Source: Qipengyuania sp. SS22 (GTDB lineage: Bacteria > Pseudomonadota > Alphaproteobacteria > Sphingomonadales > Sphingomonadaceae). From it: DNA of 64,000 nucleotides. Made by a program: the position numbers and the translations under genes. The stretch lies in assembly GCF_025736935.1 (NCBI RefSeq), contig NZ_CP107048.1, forward strand, positions 2,555,501 to 2,619,500, written 5' to 3'. Positions 26,274 through 35,106 of the stretch are shown one piece after another. Under the pieces are notes generated by a model, which saw only the letters and a program-made list of their open reading frames with translations, had not been told where the DNA came from and searched no databases. Numbering within the stretch: position 1 is the first letter of the stretch; every line of letters begins with the position of its first letter.

Positions 26274-29200
26274 ATGTCGAATACCGTCGATGGCGGCCGT
26301 TTGGCCGTGTGCAATGCTCGTTCTCTGACTCGTTTTCTTACCGGTACCGCGCTTGCGGCCATGGCGCTTCCTGGCGTCGCGGCGGCGCAGGCGGTCGAGG
26401 AAGATGCAGGTGTCGTCGACGAGGTGGTGGATGATGAATTCGCGAATGCCGCCGCTGATGGCGACGTCATCCTGGTCACGGGGATCCGCAGTTCGCTGCA
26501 GAGCGCGCTGACCGAGAAGCGCGATGCCGCAAGCCTGATCGAGGTCATCCAGTCGGAAGATATCGGCAAGCTTCCCGACCAAAACCTCGCCGAAGTGCTC
26601 GAGAATGTGACCGGTGTGCAGATCACGCGCGAAGCCGGTGTCGGCACCGGTGTGCAGATTCGCGGTACCAATGACAACCGCATCGAAATCAACGGGGTCT
26701 CCACCGTCGGTTCGGGTACCGGCCGCGGCGGGATAAATTTCGAGGACGTCAACGCCGCAATCATCGCTTCGGTCGAAGTGATCAAGGCGCCCGAGGCCAA
26801 GACGGTCGAAGGTTCGGTCGGCGGGACGATCAACCTGCGCACCATCCGCCCGCTGGATTTGCGCGAGCCCTTGCTCGTCGTGCGCGCGCAGGGCGAGTAT
26901 AGCGAGTTGTCCGACGGCATCTCGCCCCGCTTCGCCGCAAGCTTTGGCGATGTTTGGGAAGTGGGCGGGGGCGAAATCGGCGTTGTGCTCGCGGGTAGCT
27001 ACTCGAAGCAGGAAGCGACCTCGTTTCGTCCGCGTGTCGACCGCGACAATGTCGTACCCGCTGGTGGTGCGGTCACGGCGGGCGGCGCGGCAGGCCCGAC
27101 CACGCCCTTCCTCGGCATCCAGTTCCTCAACCAGGAGCTGGAGAACTTCGAGTACGAAACCATCAATTTCGCCGGCAGCCTCGAGTGGGCTCCGAGCGAC
27201 AATGTGAAGGTCTATTTCGACGCGATCATCAACGATCAGGAGCGCCGGCAGGACAGCTCGCGCGTGCAGGGGTCGGGCGTCAGCGCGCTCATCGGCAACA
27301 ATGTTCCGGACACGTTCGAAACGGTCGATTTCGGCTCGCTCGACGGGGTGGCTCTCGGCAGTATCGATGCGGCCGAATCGGGCACCATCCAGCCGAATCT
27401 CGCGGTCGACGAAGACGACCCCAACCTCCGGTTCTCGAGCGATACCGGCGCGCGCCTGACCGACAGCAAGATATTCCGGCTGGGGACCGAATTCACTACC
27501 GGGCGTTTCTGGGGACGGGTCGAGGCATCGACCTCGCGGTCGGATTCGCGTAGTCCGGACCTCAGCACCACGCTGAATTTCATCAATCCCAATACGCCGA
27601 CCAACGGGACCAGCAACGACAATGCGGTGCCGTTCCGCTACGACCTGTCAGGCGGGGCGCTGACCTTCGGCATCGACTTCGATTCGCCGTTTGCGCCTAC
27701 GGTCGAGCAATTGCTCGATCCCAATAACGTCGTGCTCGACGCGGTCACGGTCGGCAACAATCGGACCGAGAACAAGGAAGATGCGTTCCGGCTCGACGGT
27801 TCGCTCGATCTCGACGGGTTGACCGGCTTCTTCACCTCGTTCGATGCCGGCTACCGCTATAACAAGACCTCGACCAATTTCGATCTTGTCCGTTCCAGTT
27901 TCGGAACCAGCGCGATTGATTCGAGCCCCAACGGCTCGGCTTTTGCCGATCTCCTGGTCCCTGGACCGAGCAATTTCGGCGAGTTCGACGGGCGCGAATT
28001 GGCATTTCGCAACTTCCTGTTGATTGATCCGGATCGCGCATTCTCGGATCCCGATGGCACGCTGGAGACGCTGCAGGCCGTGCTGCTGCAGACGCCGAAT
28101 ATGGTGGTCCTGGACGATGCGTCCTCGGATCCGGCAGGCTTCTTCGACATCAGAGAGACCACGCATTCGGTCTATGGCCAGCTCAATTTCGAAGCAGGCA
28201 TATTGCGCGGCAATGCCGGGGTGCGCTGGGTTACGAGTTCGGTGGAATCGCTCGGCAATAGCGTTGCCGACGGCGTGGTTACGCCGGTCACCGCCCAAGG
28301 GAACTATGCAGAGTGGTTGCCGCGGGTCAATCTGAGCGCCGAACTCACGCCCGATCTGGTGTTGCGTGCCAGCTATACCGAGGACATCAATCGGCCGGAC
28401 TTCAACGATCTGTCGCTATCGGTGAATTTCCCGACAGGGCCGAACAATGCCGTGGCGATCGGCAATCCGAACCTCGCGCCCGAAACGGTACAGAGCTACG
28501 ATGCCTCGCTTTCGTGGTATTTCGCGCCCGCCTCGGTCGTCAGCGTCGGGGTCTTCCACAAGAAGCGCAAGAACCTGTTCGTGACCCAGCTCGAAGATGC
28601 CTTCGAAGATGCCGATGGCTTCCGCGATATCACTGCGCCGTGCGAACAGGGTGGCATTTTCAATCCGCTCCCTGATCGCAACGTGCTGTCGCCCGTCCCG
28701 GGCAACGGGCTGTGCGTCCCGATCCAGACGACTATCAACGATACCGGGAGCACCACGCAGACCGGGATCGAGGTTGCCGTCCAGTATGATTTGTCGCAGT
28801 TTGAAAATACTCTCGGCTTCGCTTCGGGCTTCGGCATCCTCGCCAATTACACCTATCAGGACTTCGGAGGTGGCGAGGCCACCAACGAGGCCTCGGGTCG
28901 CGGCGAAGACATCTTCCAGGCGATCAACCCCGGGATTGCAACGCCGGTCACCGCGGTCCAGGGCCTGCTCGATTTCTCGCCACATGCGTACAATGTGACG
29001 CTTTATTATGAGAAGTTCGGGCTCTCGGCGCGGGCGCGTTACACCTGGCGGGATTCTTTCCGCACGCTCGACACCGCGGGCGGCGCGACGCTCAACAGCA
29101 CGCTGGGCTTCCCGGTCGTGACTCGCGCGCGCGGCCAGCTCAATGCGGGCATTACCTACGACGTGACCGATTGGCTGAATATCGGCGTCGAAGGCGTGAA

Positions 29201-29309
29201 CCTGACCAAGTCGAAGATCGAGCAATATTGCGTCAACGACGGGGCCTTGCTTTGCTTCCAGGGCCTGCCCGACCGCCGGATCACCTTCGGCGCTACACTT
29301 AAACTCTGA
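26274..29309 (+). CDS. TonB-dependent receptor, probable alginate oligosaccharide uptake
   Basis: A 1011-residue outer-membrane receptor. It has a signal peptide (about 1-40, ending VAAAQA) and an acidic spacer with a TonB-box-like DVILVTGIRSS at about residues 63-73. The plug domain contains LIEVIQSEDIGKLPDQNLAE and GVQIRGTNDNRIEINGV, and the rest is a 22-strand-type barrel. The IGKLPDQNLAE motif is typical of the large carbohydrate-associated TonB receptor group of sphingomonads and Caulobacter. Substrate assignment to alginate fragments is by neighbourhood: regulator, PL6, PL17, KdgF, transporter, reductase and kinase follow. It has its own promoter and a hairpin after the stop. Confidence 0.9.
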   Translation: MSNTVDGGRLAVCNARSLTRFLTGTALAAMALPGVAAAQAVEEDAGVVDEVVDDEFANAAADGDVILVTGIRSSLQSALTEKRDAASLIEVIQSEDIGKLPDQNLAEVLENVTGVQITREAGVGTGVQIRGTNDNRIEINGVSTVGSGTGRGGINFEDVNAAIIASVEVIKAPEAKTVEGSVGGTINLRTIRPLDLREPLLVVRAQGEYSELSDGISPRFAASFGDVWEVGGGEIGVVLAGSYSKQEATSFRPRVDRDNVVPAGGAVTAGGAAGPTTPFLGIQFLNQELENFEYETINFAGSLEWAPSDNVKVYFDAIINDQERRQDSSRVQGSGVSALIGNNVPDTFETVDFGSLDGVALGSIDAAESGTIQPNLAVDEDDPNLRFSSDTGARLTDSKIFRLGTEFTTGRFWGRVEASTSRSDSRSPDLSTTLNFINPNTPTNGTSNDNAVPFRYDLSGGALTFGIDFDSPFAPTVEQLLDPNNVVLDAVTVGNNRTENKEDAFRLDGSLDLDGLTGFFTSFDAGYRYNKTSTNFDLVRSSFGTSAIDSSPNGSAFADLLVPGPSNFGEFDGRELAFRNFLLIDPDRAFSDPDGTLETLQAVLLQTPNMVVLDDASSDPAGFFDIRETTHSVYGQLNFEAGILRGNAGVRWVTSSVESLGNSVADGVVTPVTAQGNYAEWLPRVNLSAELTPDLVLRASYTEDINRPDFNDLSLSVNFPTGPNNAVAIGNPNLAPETVQSYDASLSWYFAPASVVSVGVFHKKRKNLFVTQLEDAFEDADGFRDITAPCEQGGIFNPLPDRNVLSPVPGNGLCVPIQTTINDTGSTTQTGIEVAVQYDLSQFENTLGFASGFGILANYTYQDFGGGEATNEASGRGEDIFQAINPGIATPVTAVQGLLDFSPHAYNVTLYYEKFGLSARARYTWRDSFRTLDTAGGATLNSTLGFPVVTRARGQLNAGITYDVTDWLNIGVEGVNLTKSKIEQYCVNDGALLCFQGLPDRRITFGATLKL

Positions 29310-29340
29310 TCAGCGCGGGCCACAGCGCAGGATCAAGCAA

Positions 29341-29377
29341 ACCGCCGGTGCCGCATCTCTCTCCCGGCATCGGCGGT
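29341..29377 (+). terminator. 13-bp hairpin after the TonB receptor
   Basis: Arms 29341-29353 and 29365-29377 pair over 13 bp with one G-U pair and an 11-nt loop, 31 nt after the receptor stop. No T-run follows, so it may protect the mRNA 3' end or act as a weak terminator before the regulator gene. Confidence 0.5.
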
Positions 29378-29414
29378 AATGCTGTCTGGTCAGAGCCTCG
29401 CAGAGTGTTTAGGG

Positions 29415-29424
29415 AAATTGGTAT
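29415..29424 (+). promoter_or_regulatory. half-operator before the GntR regulator
   Basis: AAATTGGTAT, identical over 10 bases to the element before the TonB receptor and one base different from that before PL6. It lies 37 nt upstream of the regulator ATG, consistent with autoregulation. It matches one half of the AAATTGGTATACCAATTT-type site known for UxuR/ExuR-like FadR-subfamily regulators; the second half is degenerate. Confidence 0.5.
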
Positions 29425-29461
29425 AGTATCGAGCGGCTGAACTTATCGGAGACACGGGCGC

Positions 29462-30202
29462 ATGGCCAATAAGAGACTCTTCCAATCTGTCGCAGAACAG
29501 ATCGCTGAGTTGATCGACCAGGGCGCCTATCCTCCGGGGACAAGGCTGCCGGGCGAACGCGAACTGGCCGAGAAGCTGGGCGTCAGCCGCGTGACCATCC
29601 GCGAGGCGGAAATCGCTCTGCAGGCGGTCGGGCGGCTCGAAATCAAGACCGGATCGGGCGTCTATGTCAGCGAGAAGAAACCCGCGAGCATCGGTGCGCT
29701 GCCGCAGGCGAGCGCGTTCGAGGTGACCGAGGCGCGGCTGATGATCGAAGCGGAATCGGCAGCGCTGGCGGCGCATAACATTTCCGAAGAAGGGATCGCC
29801 AAGCTGGAGCGGCTGATCGAGCAGATGAGCTCTCCCGATGAGGAAGCGGCCAATGCCGCGGACGAACAATTCCATCTCACCATCGCCGAAGCGTCCAATA
29901 ATGCGGCCATGGTCCATACCGTCAAATCGCTGTGGCAGATGCGCGAAGGTCTGCCCGAGGTGAAGGCAACCTATGAAGCGGTCTGCGTCCATGATGCTGC
30001 ATCGCGCACCGAAGAGCACCGCGCGATCTTCGACGCACTGAAGGCGCGTGATCCGGGCGCTGCCCGTCAGGCCATGCGCGAGCATTTCCAGCGCCTGCTG
30101 GAATCCATGCTCGAGGCGACCGAGCGCCAGGCGCTTGAGGAGGTCCAGCAGCGTGCATCGCGCAGCCGCGAGCGCTTCCTCGCCGCCTCCAAGTTCGGTT
30201 AA
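29462..30202 (+). CDS. GntR family, FadR-subfamily transcription regulator
   Basis: A 246-residue regulator. The N-terminal winged helix (about 5-75) shows the GntR signature: IAELIDQGAYPPGTRLPGER, ELAEKLGVSRVTIREAEIAL and IKTGSGVYVSE. The C-terminal all-helical FCD domain has metal and ligand residues of the FadR type (EARLMIEAESAALAA, DEQFHLTIAEASNNAAMV, EEHRAIFDALKARD). Uronate-responsive members include UxuR, ExuR and alginate regulators. Here it sits between the receptor and the lyases and probably represses the locus until an unsaturated uronate or KDG is present. That role is inferred from context. Confidence 0.88.
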   Translation: MANKRLFQSVAEQIAELIDQGAYPPGTRLPGERELAEKLGVSRVTIREAEIALQAVGRLEIKTGSGVYVSEKKPASIGALPQASAFEVTEARLMIEAESAALAAHNISEEGIAKLERLIEQMSSPDEEAANAADEQFHLTIAEASNNAAMVHTVKSLWQMREGLPEVKATYEAVCVHDAASRTEEHRAIFDALKARDPGAARQAMREHFQRLLESMLEATERQALEEVQQRASRSRERFLAASKFG

Positions 30203-30205
30203 GCC

Positions 30206-30277
30206 AAACTGGTATTACAAATAAATTCGATTCTATCAGTCCAGATTGATTGACAAGACGGAAAGGCTCCGTATGGT
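30206..30277 (+). promoter_or_regulatory. promoter and operator of the lyase operon
   Basis: TTGACA at 30250-30255 with 16-nt spacing to TATGGT (30272-30277) lies about 30 nt before the PL6 start. Upstream are AAACTGGTAT (30206-30215) and AGTCCAGAT (30238-30246). Both elements also occur at the TonB receptor promoter, the second in inverted orientation. This should drive the whole PL6-PL17-kdgF-MFS-SDR-kdgK unit. Confidence 0.55.
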
Positions 30278-30307
30278 TTGCGCATAACTATACGAAAGGG
30301 CTGAGGG

Positions 30308-32569
30308 ATGTTTGCAGGGCGTAGCCTTGTTTGCGCGATATTGGGGCTTGCTGCCGCGCCTGCCGCAGCAGACCAATTTCTCGTCCATGATCAAGCCGAC
30401 TATGCCCGCGCATTGAAACGCGCGGAAGCGGGCGACACGATCATGCTGGCCGATGGCGAATGGCATGATTTCGACATGGTGGTGACCGGGTCCGGGGATG
30501 AGGACGCACCGATCATGGTCACCGCGCAAACCAAGGGCGGGGCGATCCTGACCGGTCGGTCGAGCCTGAGGATCGGTGGTGAATACCTCCTGGTGTCGGG
30601 TCTGGTATTCAAGGACGGTTACAGCCCGCGCGGCGAAGTCATCGCTTTTCGTGTGAGCGAAGACAATCTGGCCCGCCACAGCCGCGTCACCGAAGTAGTG
30701 ATCGATGGCTTCAGCAAACCCGATCGCTACGAATCCGATTACTGGGTCGGCATCTACGGACGCGGCAATCGCTTCGATCACAACCATCTTGTCGGCAAGA
30801 CCAACAAGGGGGTTACGCTGGCGGTCCGCCTCGATAGCGAGGAAAGCCGCGAGAACGCGCACCGCATCGATCACAATTATTTCGGTCCGCGCCAGTCGCT
30901 TGGCTCCAATGGCGGCGAAACGCTGCGGATCGGCACCAGCCATTATTCGATGTTCAATTCGAATACACTGGTCGAGAACAATGTCTTCGATCGCACCGAT
31001 GGCGAGGTCGAAATCATCTCGTCCAAATCGGGCGGCAATATCTTTCGCGGCAATCTCTTCCTGCGCTCGCGCGGGAACCTGACGTTGCGCCATGGCGACG
31101 GCAATCTCGTCGAACGCAATGTCTTCATGGGCCATGGCAAGGATTACACCGGCGGTATTCGCGTTATCAATCGCGACCAGATCGTGCGTGACAATTACAT
31201 GGAAGGTCTGCGCGGCACGGGCTTTTCCAGCGCGCTGGCGATCATGAACGGCGTGCCCAACTCGCCCGTCAATCGCTACGTCGAAGTCGAAAATGCGCGA
31301 GTGACGAACAATTCGATCCTCGACAGCGCGCGTATCGGGTTTGGCGTCGGGGCCGACGAGGAACGCTCCGCTGTGCCCAGCAAAACGGTGTTCGCCGGCA
31401 ATCTGATGAGTGCGAGCGGGAGCGATGCCTTCATCACGGTCGACTCCCCGGTTTCGGGTATCACTTTCAGCGATAATCGGGTGCTTTCCGGCGATATTGA
31501 TCCCGCGCTATCCGCGCTCAAGAGCGGCGCTGCCGAACTGCTTCGCGCGGAGAATGGGCTGCTTTATCCAGCTGATCCGGCGCTGGCGGGCGTGGGTGCG
31601 CCGCGTGATCTGGCACCTGTTGCGCTCGAGGATGTCGGGGTGACCTGGTATGCCAAGCCGGACGATGGCAGCCCGTTCGGCGCGAGCGGGACCGTCACCC
31701 CGGTCGCGCCCGGCAACGACACGTTGGTGGACGCAATTACCGCGGCGCAATCGGGCGATGTGCTTGAACTCGCGGCGGGCCGCTATGTCGTCGAACGCAC
31801 GATCGGTTTGGACAAGGCGGTGACGCTGAGGGGCGCGGGCGACGAGGCCACGGTTATCGTCTTCGCACGCCCATCGCTGATCGAACTGCGCGAAGGCGCA
31901 CACCTCCAGCTCGCCAATTTGCTGATCGACGGCGAACTCGCCCCGGATTCGGTCGGCAATTCGGTAATCCGGACCACGATCTACCCAATCCAGTCGAACA
32001 TGCAGATCGAGATGGATGGGGTAGCGGTACGCAATCTGACGGTGAATAAGTCCTTCAGCGTACTGACGCTGGGCAAGAGCACTTTTGCTGACCGCATTAA
32101 GATTAGCAGGAGCAGCTTTTCGGATATTTCCGGAGCGATCGTCTCCGCCGCCGCCGAGACCGAAGATTACGGGCAATACAATGTCGAATATCTCGACATC
32201 ACCCGCAGCAGCTTCGCCAATATCGGCGGTCCGGTCGCCGATATCTATCGCGGAGGCCGCGACGAAAGCACCTTTGGCCCTGCGGTCACGATCGCCCGCA
32301 ACACGTTCGTGAACGTCGGCCAGGCGGCCACCAATGGCTTGAGTGCATCGGTGAATCTGCACGGCGTCCAGACCGCGACCATTGCAAGGAATGCGTTCAC
32401 CGCGTCGGCTCCGCTGCGCGTGGTCCATACGGTAGGCACGCCGATGACTTCGGTGGCCAAGAACAGCTTCACCGACACGCCCGCACCCGTGCTTGTCGAA
32501 CTTGTGTTCGACGGCGAACCGCGCGTTTCGCTCGCGGACAATGCGTTCGGCGGGGTGGGGGTCGAATGA
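30308..32569 (+). CDS. PL6 family alginate lyase with two beta-helix domains
   Basis: A 753-residue exported lyase (signal [21 protein letters not shown]). The first parallel beta-helix (about 22-400) matches PL6: SSLRIGGEYLLVSGLVFKDG, RFDHNHLVGKTNKGV and the catalytic Lys240 and Arg261 in EIISSKSGGN and LTLRHGDGN, where calcium-assisted Lys/Arg chemistry is known for the family. A second helix-type domain (about 465-745) starts LVDAITAAQSGDVLELAAGR. This two-helix plan is known for exo-acting PL6 enzymes such as AlyGC. It cleaves alginate (probably guluronate-containing) to unsaturated products. The stop overlaps the PL17 start by 4 nt. Confidence 0.9.
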   Translation: MFAGRSLVCAILGLAAAPAAADQFLVHDQADYARALKRAEAGDTIMLADGEWHDFDMVVTGSGDEDAPIMVTAQTKGGAILTGRSSLRIGGEYLLVSGLVFKDGYSPRGEVIAFRVSEDNLARHSRVTEVVIDGFSKPDRYESDYWVGIYGRGNRFDHNHLVGKTNKGVTLAVRLDSEESRENAHRIDHNYFGPRQSLGSNGGETLRIGTSHYSMFNSNTLVENNVFDRTDGEVEIISSKSGGNIFRGNLFLRSRGNLTLRHGDGNLVERNVFMGHGKDYTGGIRVINRDQIVRDNYMEGLRGTGFSSALAIMNGVPNSPVNRYVEVENARVTNNSILDSARIGFGVGADEERSAVPSKTVFAGNLMSASGSDAFITVDSPVSGITFSDNRVLSGDIDPALSALKSGAAELLRAENGLLYPADPALAGVGAPRDLAPVALEDVGVTWYAKPDDGSPFGASGTVTPVAPGNDTLVDAITAAQSGDVLELAAGRYVVERTIGLDKAVTLRGAGDEATVIVFARPSLIELREGAHLQLANLLIDGELAPDSVGNSVIRTTIYPIQSNMQIEMDGVAVRNLTVNKSFSVLTLGKSTFADRIKISRSSFSDISGAIVSAAAETEDYGQYNVEYLDITRSSFANIGGPVADIYRGGRDESTFGPAVTIARNTFVNVGQAATNGLSASVNLHGVQTATIARNAFTASAPLRVVHTVGTPMTSVAKNSFTDTPAPVLVELVFDGEPRVSLADNAFGGVGVE

Positions 32570-34737
32570 GGCATCTCCTGCTCCTTTTCGCCGCGATCAT
32601 GCTGGCGATGGCCGGTCTGATCGCACCCATCAGTGCCACGGGGCAGGATGTCGCCCAATCCGATCTACCGCCGCTTTACCGCGCGGAGATGACGCGGGCG
32701 CAGACTTTCGTGTCGGAGATGATGGAGCAGGGCGTTGTGGTGCCCGTGCCCCAGGACCCGGGCGGGGGCTACACGCATGAACAGCACAAGCGGAACTACC
32801 GGGCGATCTATCTGGCGGGGCAGCTTTATCGCATCACGCGCGAGCAGGCCTATGCCGATTACGTCCGCGATATGCTGCTCGCCTATGCCGCGCTTTATCC
32901 GACGCTTGGCGATCACCCCGCCAAGGCGAACCAGAATGTCGGCCGTATCTTCTGGCAGGTGCTCAACGATGCCGTCTGGCTGGTCCATGCAGTGCAGGGA
33001 TATGGCGATATTCGCGACGGGCTGAGCGATGCCGACCGCACCCGGATCGATGAGGACGTGTTCCGCCGCGCGGCGCATTTCCTCTCGGTGGAATCGCAGC
33101 GGACCTTCGACCGCATTCACAACCATGCGACCTGGGCCACCGCCGGTGTCGGGATGACCGGCTATCTCCTCGATGACCAGGACCTGATCGACCGCGCGCT
33201 GCTGGGATCGGACAAGACCGGTACCACCGGCTTCCTGCGCCAGACCGAACTGCTGTTCTCGCCCGACGGCTATTATACCGAGGGTCCGTATTACCAGCGC
33301 TATGCGCTGATGCCCTTCATGGTATTCGCCGATGCGATTGCGCAGAACGATCCCGATCGCCGCATTTTCGCCTATCGCGACGGGATCCTGCTCAAGGCGC
33401 TGCGGACCACGATCCAGCTCACCTACGGGGGCTATTTCTTCCCCTTCAACGATGCAGTTCGCGACAAGAGCCTCAACACCGACGAACTCTATCACGGTGT
33501 CGCCATTGCTTATGCCGAAACGCACGATCCCGGGTTGCTGGCGATCGCCGAGTGGCAGGACCGCACCATCCTGACCGCCGACGGGCTCGAGCTTGCGCGC
33601 GATCTGGCTGCAGGCAGGGCGCAGCCGTTCGACTTCGGTTCGATGCTGCTGTCTGACGGACCCGAAGGCAAGCAGGGCGCGGTGGCCATTTTGCGTCATG
33701 GCGAGGGGCCCGATCATACTGCGCTTGTTGCGAAGAACAGCTCGCAAGGCATGGGCCACGGCCATTTCGACAAGCTGAGCTGGCAATTCTACGACGATGG
33801 TCACGAGATCGTGCGCGATTATGGCGCCGCACGCTTCCTCAACATCGTTGCCAAGGATGGCGGGCGTTACCTCCCGGAGAACGAGAGCTGGGCCAAGCAG
33901 ACCGTCGCGCACAACGCGCTGGTGGTGAACCAGGCGAGCCATTTCGGCGGCGATGTGGATCTGGCCGACAGGCACGCCCCGACGCAGCTCCATTTCTCGG
34001 CAGAACCTGACCTGCAGGTCAGCACGGCGCGTATCGACAGCGCCTATCCGCAAGATCATGTGACCATGCTGCGCACGCTCGCGCTGCTCGATGTGGCGGG
34101 GCTCGAGGCCCCCGTGGTGGTGGACCTATTGCGCGCCGAGGGTGAGGGCGGGCTGACCTTCGATCTGCCGCTCCACTATTCGGGCCACATCGTCGAAACC
34201 GGCTTCGCAGCCGACCGCAATCTGACGGGGCGCCCGGTGCTAGGCGCGGACCATGGTTACCAGCATATCTGGGTCGATGGCACCGCCGTACCCAACGCCG
34301 ACGAGGCCTTCATGACCTGGATCCTTGGCGGGCGCTTCTACACTTATCGTTTTGTGCCGCAGCCCGGCGCGCAAACGATCCTCGGCGAAAGCGGCGCGAA
34401 CGACCCGGCCTTCAACCTGCGCCGCGAACCGCTGGTGATCCAGCGCGTGTCAGGCGCCGCCGATGCGACATTCGTCAGCATGCTTGAGCCGCACGGGCTC
34501 TATGATGGGGCGACCGAGCAGACTGTCGACAGCCGCAGCCTGATCGCCTCGCTGCGCCACGAGAAATACAACAGCTACGATCTGGTGATCGTCGAAACCA
34601 AGGGCGGCGAACAGACCGTTCTCGCGATCTCCTATGACGACGACCCTGCCCAGCGCCACAACGCGACCGTCGATGGTCGCACGTTGAGCTGGACGGGCTT
34701 CGCCGCGCGGATCGAGCTCGACCAGGAGAGGAACTGA
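32566..34737 (+). CDS. PL17 family oligoalginate lyase
   Basis: A 723-residue exported protein (signal MRHLLLLFAAIMLAMAGLIA). It has an N-terminal alpha/alpha-toroid (about 30-380) and a C-terminal heparinase II/III-type beta-sandwich. Active-site elements are N186-H187 in HNHATWATAGVGM, the Tyr cluster DGYYTEGPYYQRYALMPF (residues 234-251) and HGHFDKLSW. PL17 enzymes release 4-deoxy-L-erythro-5-hexoseulose uronate (DEH) monomers exolytically from oligoalginate. Coupling to PL6 by ATGA overlap and to KdgF (1-nt gap) supports this function. Location is probably periplasmic. Confidence 0.92.
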   Translation: MRHLLLLFAAIMLAMAGLIAPISATGQDVAQSDLPPLYRAEMTRAQTFVSEMMEQGVVVPVPQDPGGGYTHEQHKRNYRAIYLAGQLYRITREQAYADYVRDMLLAYAALYPTLGDHPAKANQNVGRIFWQVLNDAVWLVHAVQGYGDIRDGLSDADRTRIDEDVFRRAAHFLSVESQRTFDRIHNHATWATAGVGMTGYLLDDQDLIDRALLGSDKTGTTGFLRQTELLFSPDGYYTEGPYYQRYALMPFMVFADAIAQNDPDRRIFAYRDGILLKALRTTIQLTYGGYFFPFNDAVRDKSLNTDELYHGVAIAYAETHDPGLLAIAEWQDRTILTADGLELARDLAAGRAQPFDFGSMLLSDGPEGKQGAVAILRHGEGPDHTALVAKNSSQGMGHGHFDKLSWQFYDDGHEIVRDYGAARFLNIVAKDGGRYLPENESWAKQTVAHNALVVNQASHFGGDVDLADRHAPTQLHFSAEPDLQVSTARIDSAYPQDHVTMLRTLALLDVAGLEAPVVVDLLRAEGEGGLTFDLPLHYSGHIVETGFAADRNLTGRPVLGADHGYQHIWVDGTAVPNADEAFMTWILGGRFYTYRFVPQPGAQTILGESGANDPAFNLRREPLVIQRVSGAADATFVSMLEPHGLYDGATEQTVDSRSLIASLRHEKYNSYDLVIVETKGGEQTVLAISYDDDPAQRHNATVDGRTLSWTGFAARIELDQERN

Positions 34738-34738
34738 C

Positions 34739-35101
34739 ATGGCCACGAAAGTGCGCGAACACAGCGAGGCCTTCGTTGCGGCCAACAGGGTCGCGAAAGA
34801 AGACCTTGGCGGCGGGATCGCCCGCCAGATTCTTGGCTACGGCCCCGATCTGATGGTGGTCCGCGTATGGTTTGAAAAGGACGCTGTGGGCGAAGTCCAT
34901 GCGCATCCGCATAGCCAGTCGACCTATGTCGAAAGCGGTCGCTTCGAAGTCGTGATCGACGGCGAGAAACGCGTGCTCGGCGCGGGTGACGGCTTCTATG
35001 TTGCGCCGCATCTCGACCATGGCGCGGTATGCCTCGAAGCGGGTGTCCTGATCGACACCTTCAGCCCCGCGCGCGAAGACTTCCTAGGACGGGGAGACTG
35101 A
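34739..35101 (+). CDS. kdgF: KdgF-type cupin, uronate linearisation
   Basis: A 120-residue single-domain cupin. The metal-binding motif is EVHAHPHSQSTYVESGRFEV (motif 1), with a second His in VAPHLDHGAVCLEAG. KdgF converts cyclic 4,5-unsaturated galacturonate or mannuronate/guluronate monomers to linear ketonised forms (DKI or DEH), feeding the reductase. No signal peptide is present, so it is cytoplasmic. It starts 1 nt after the PL17 stop. Confidence 0.9.
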   Translation: MATKVREHSEAFVAANRVAKEDLGGGIARQILGYGPDLMVVRVWFEKDAVGEVHAHPHSQSTYVESGRFEVVIDGEKRVLGAGDGFYVAPHLDHGAVCLEAGVLIDTFSPAREDFLGRGD

Positions 35102-35106
35102 CCGTG

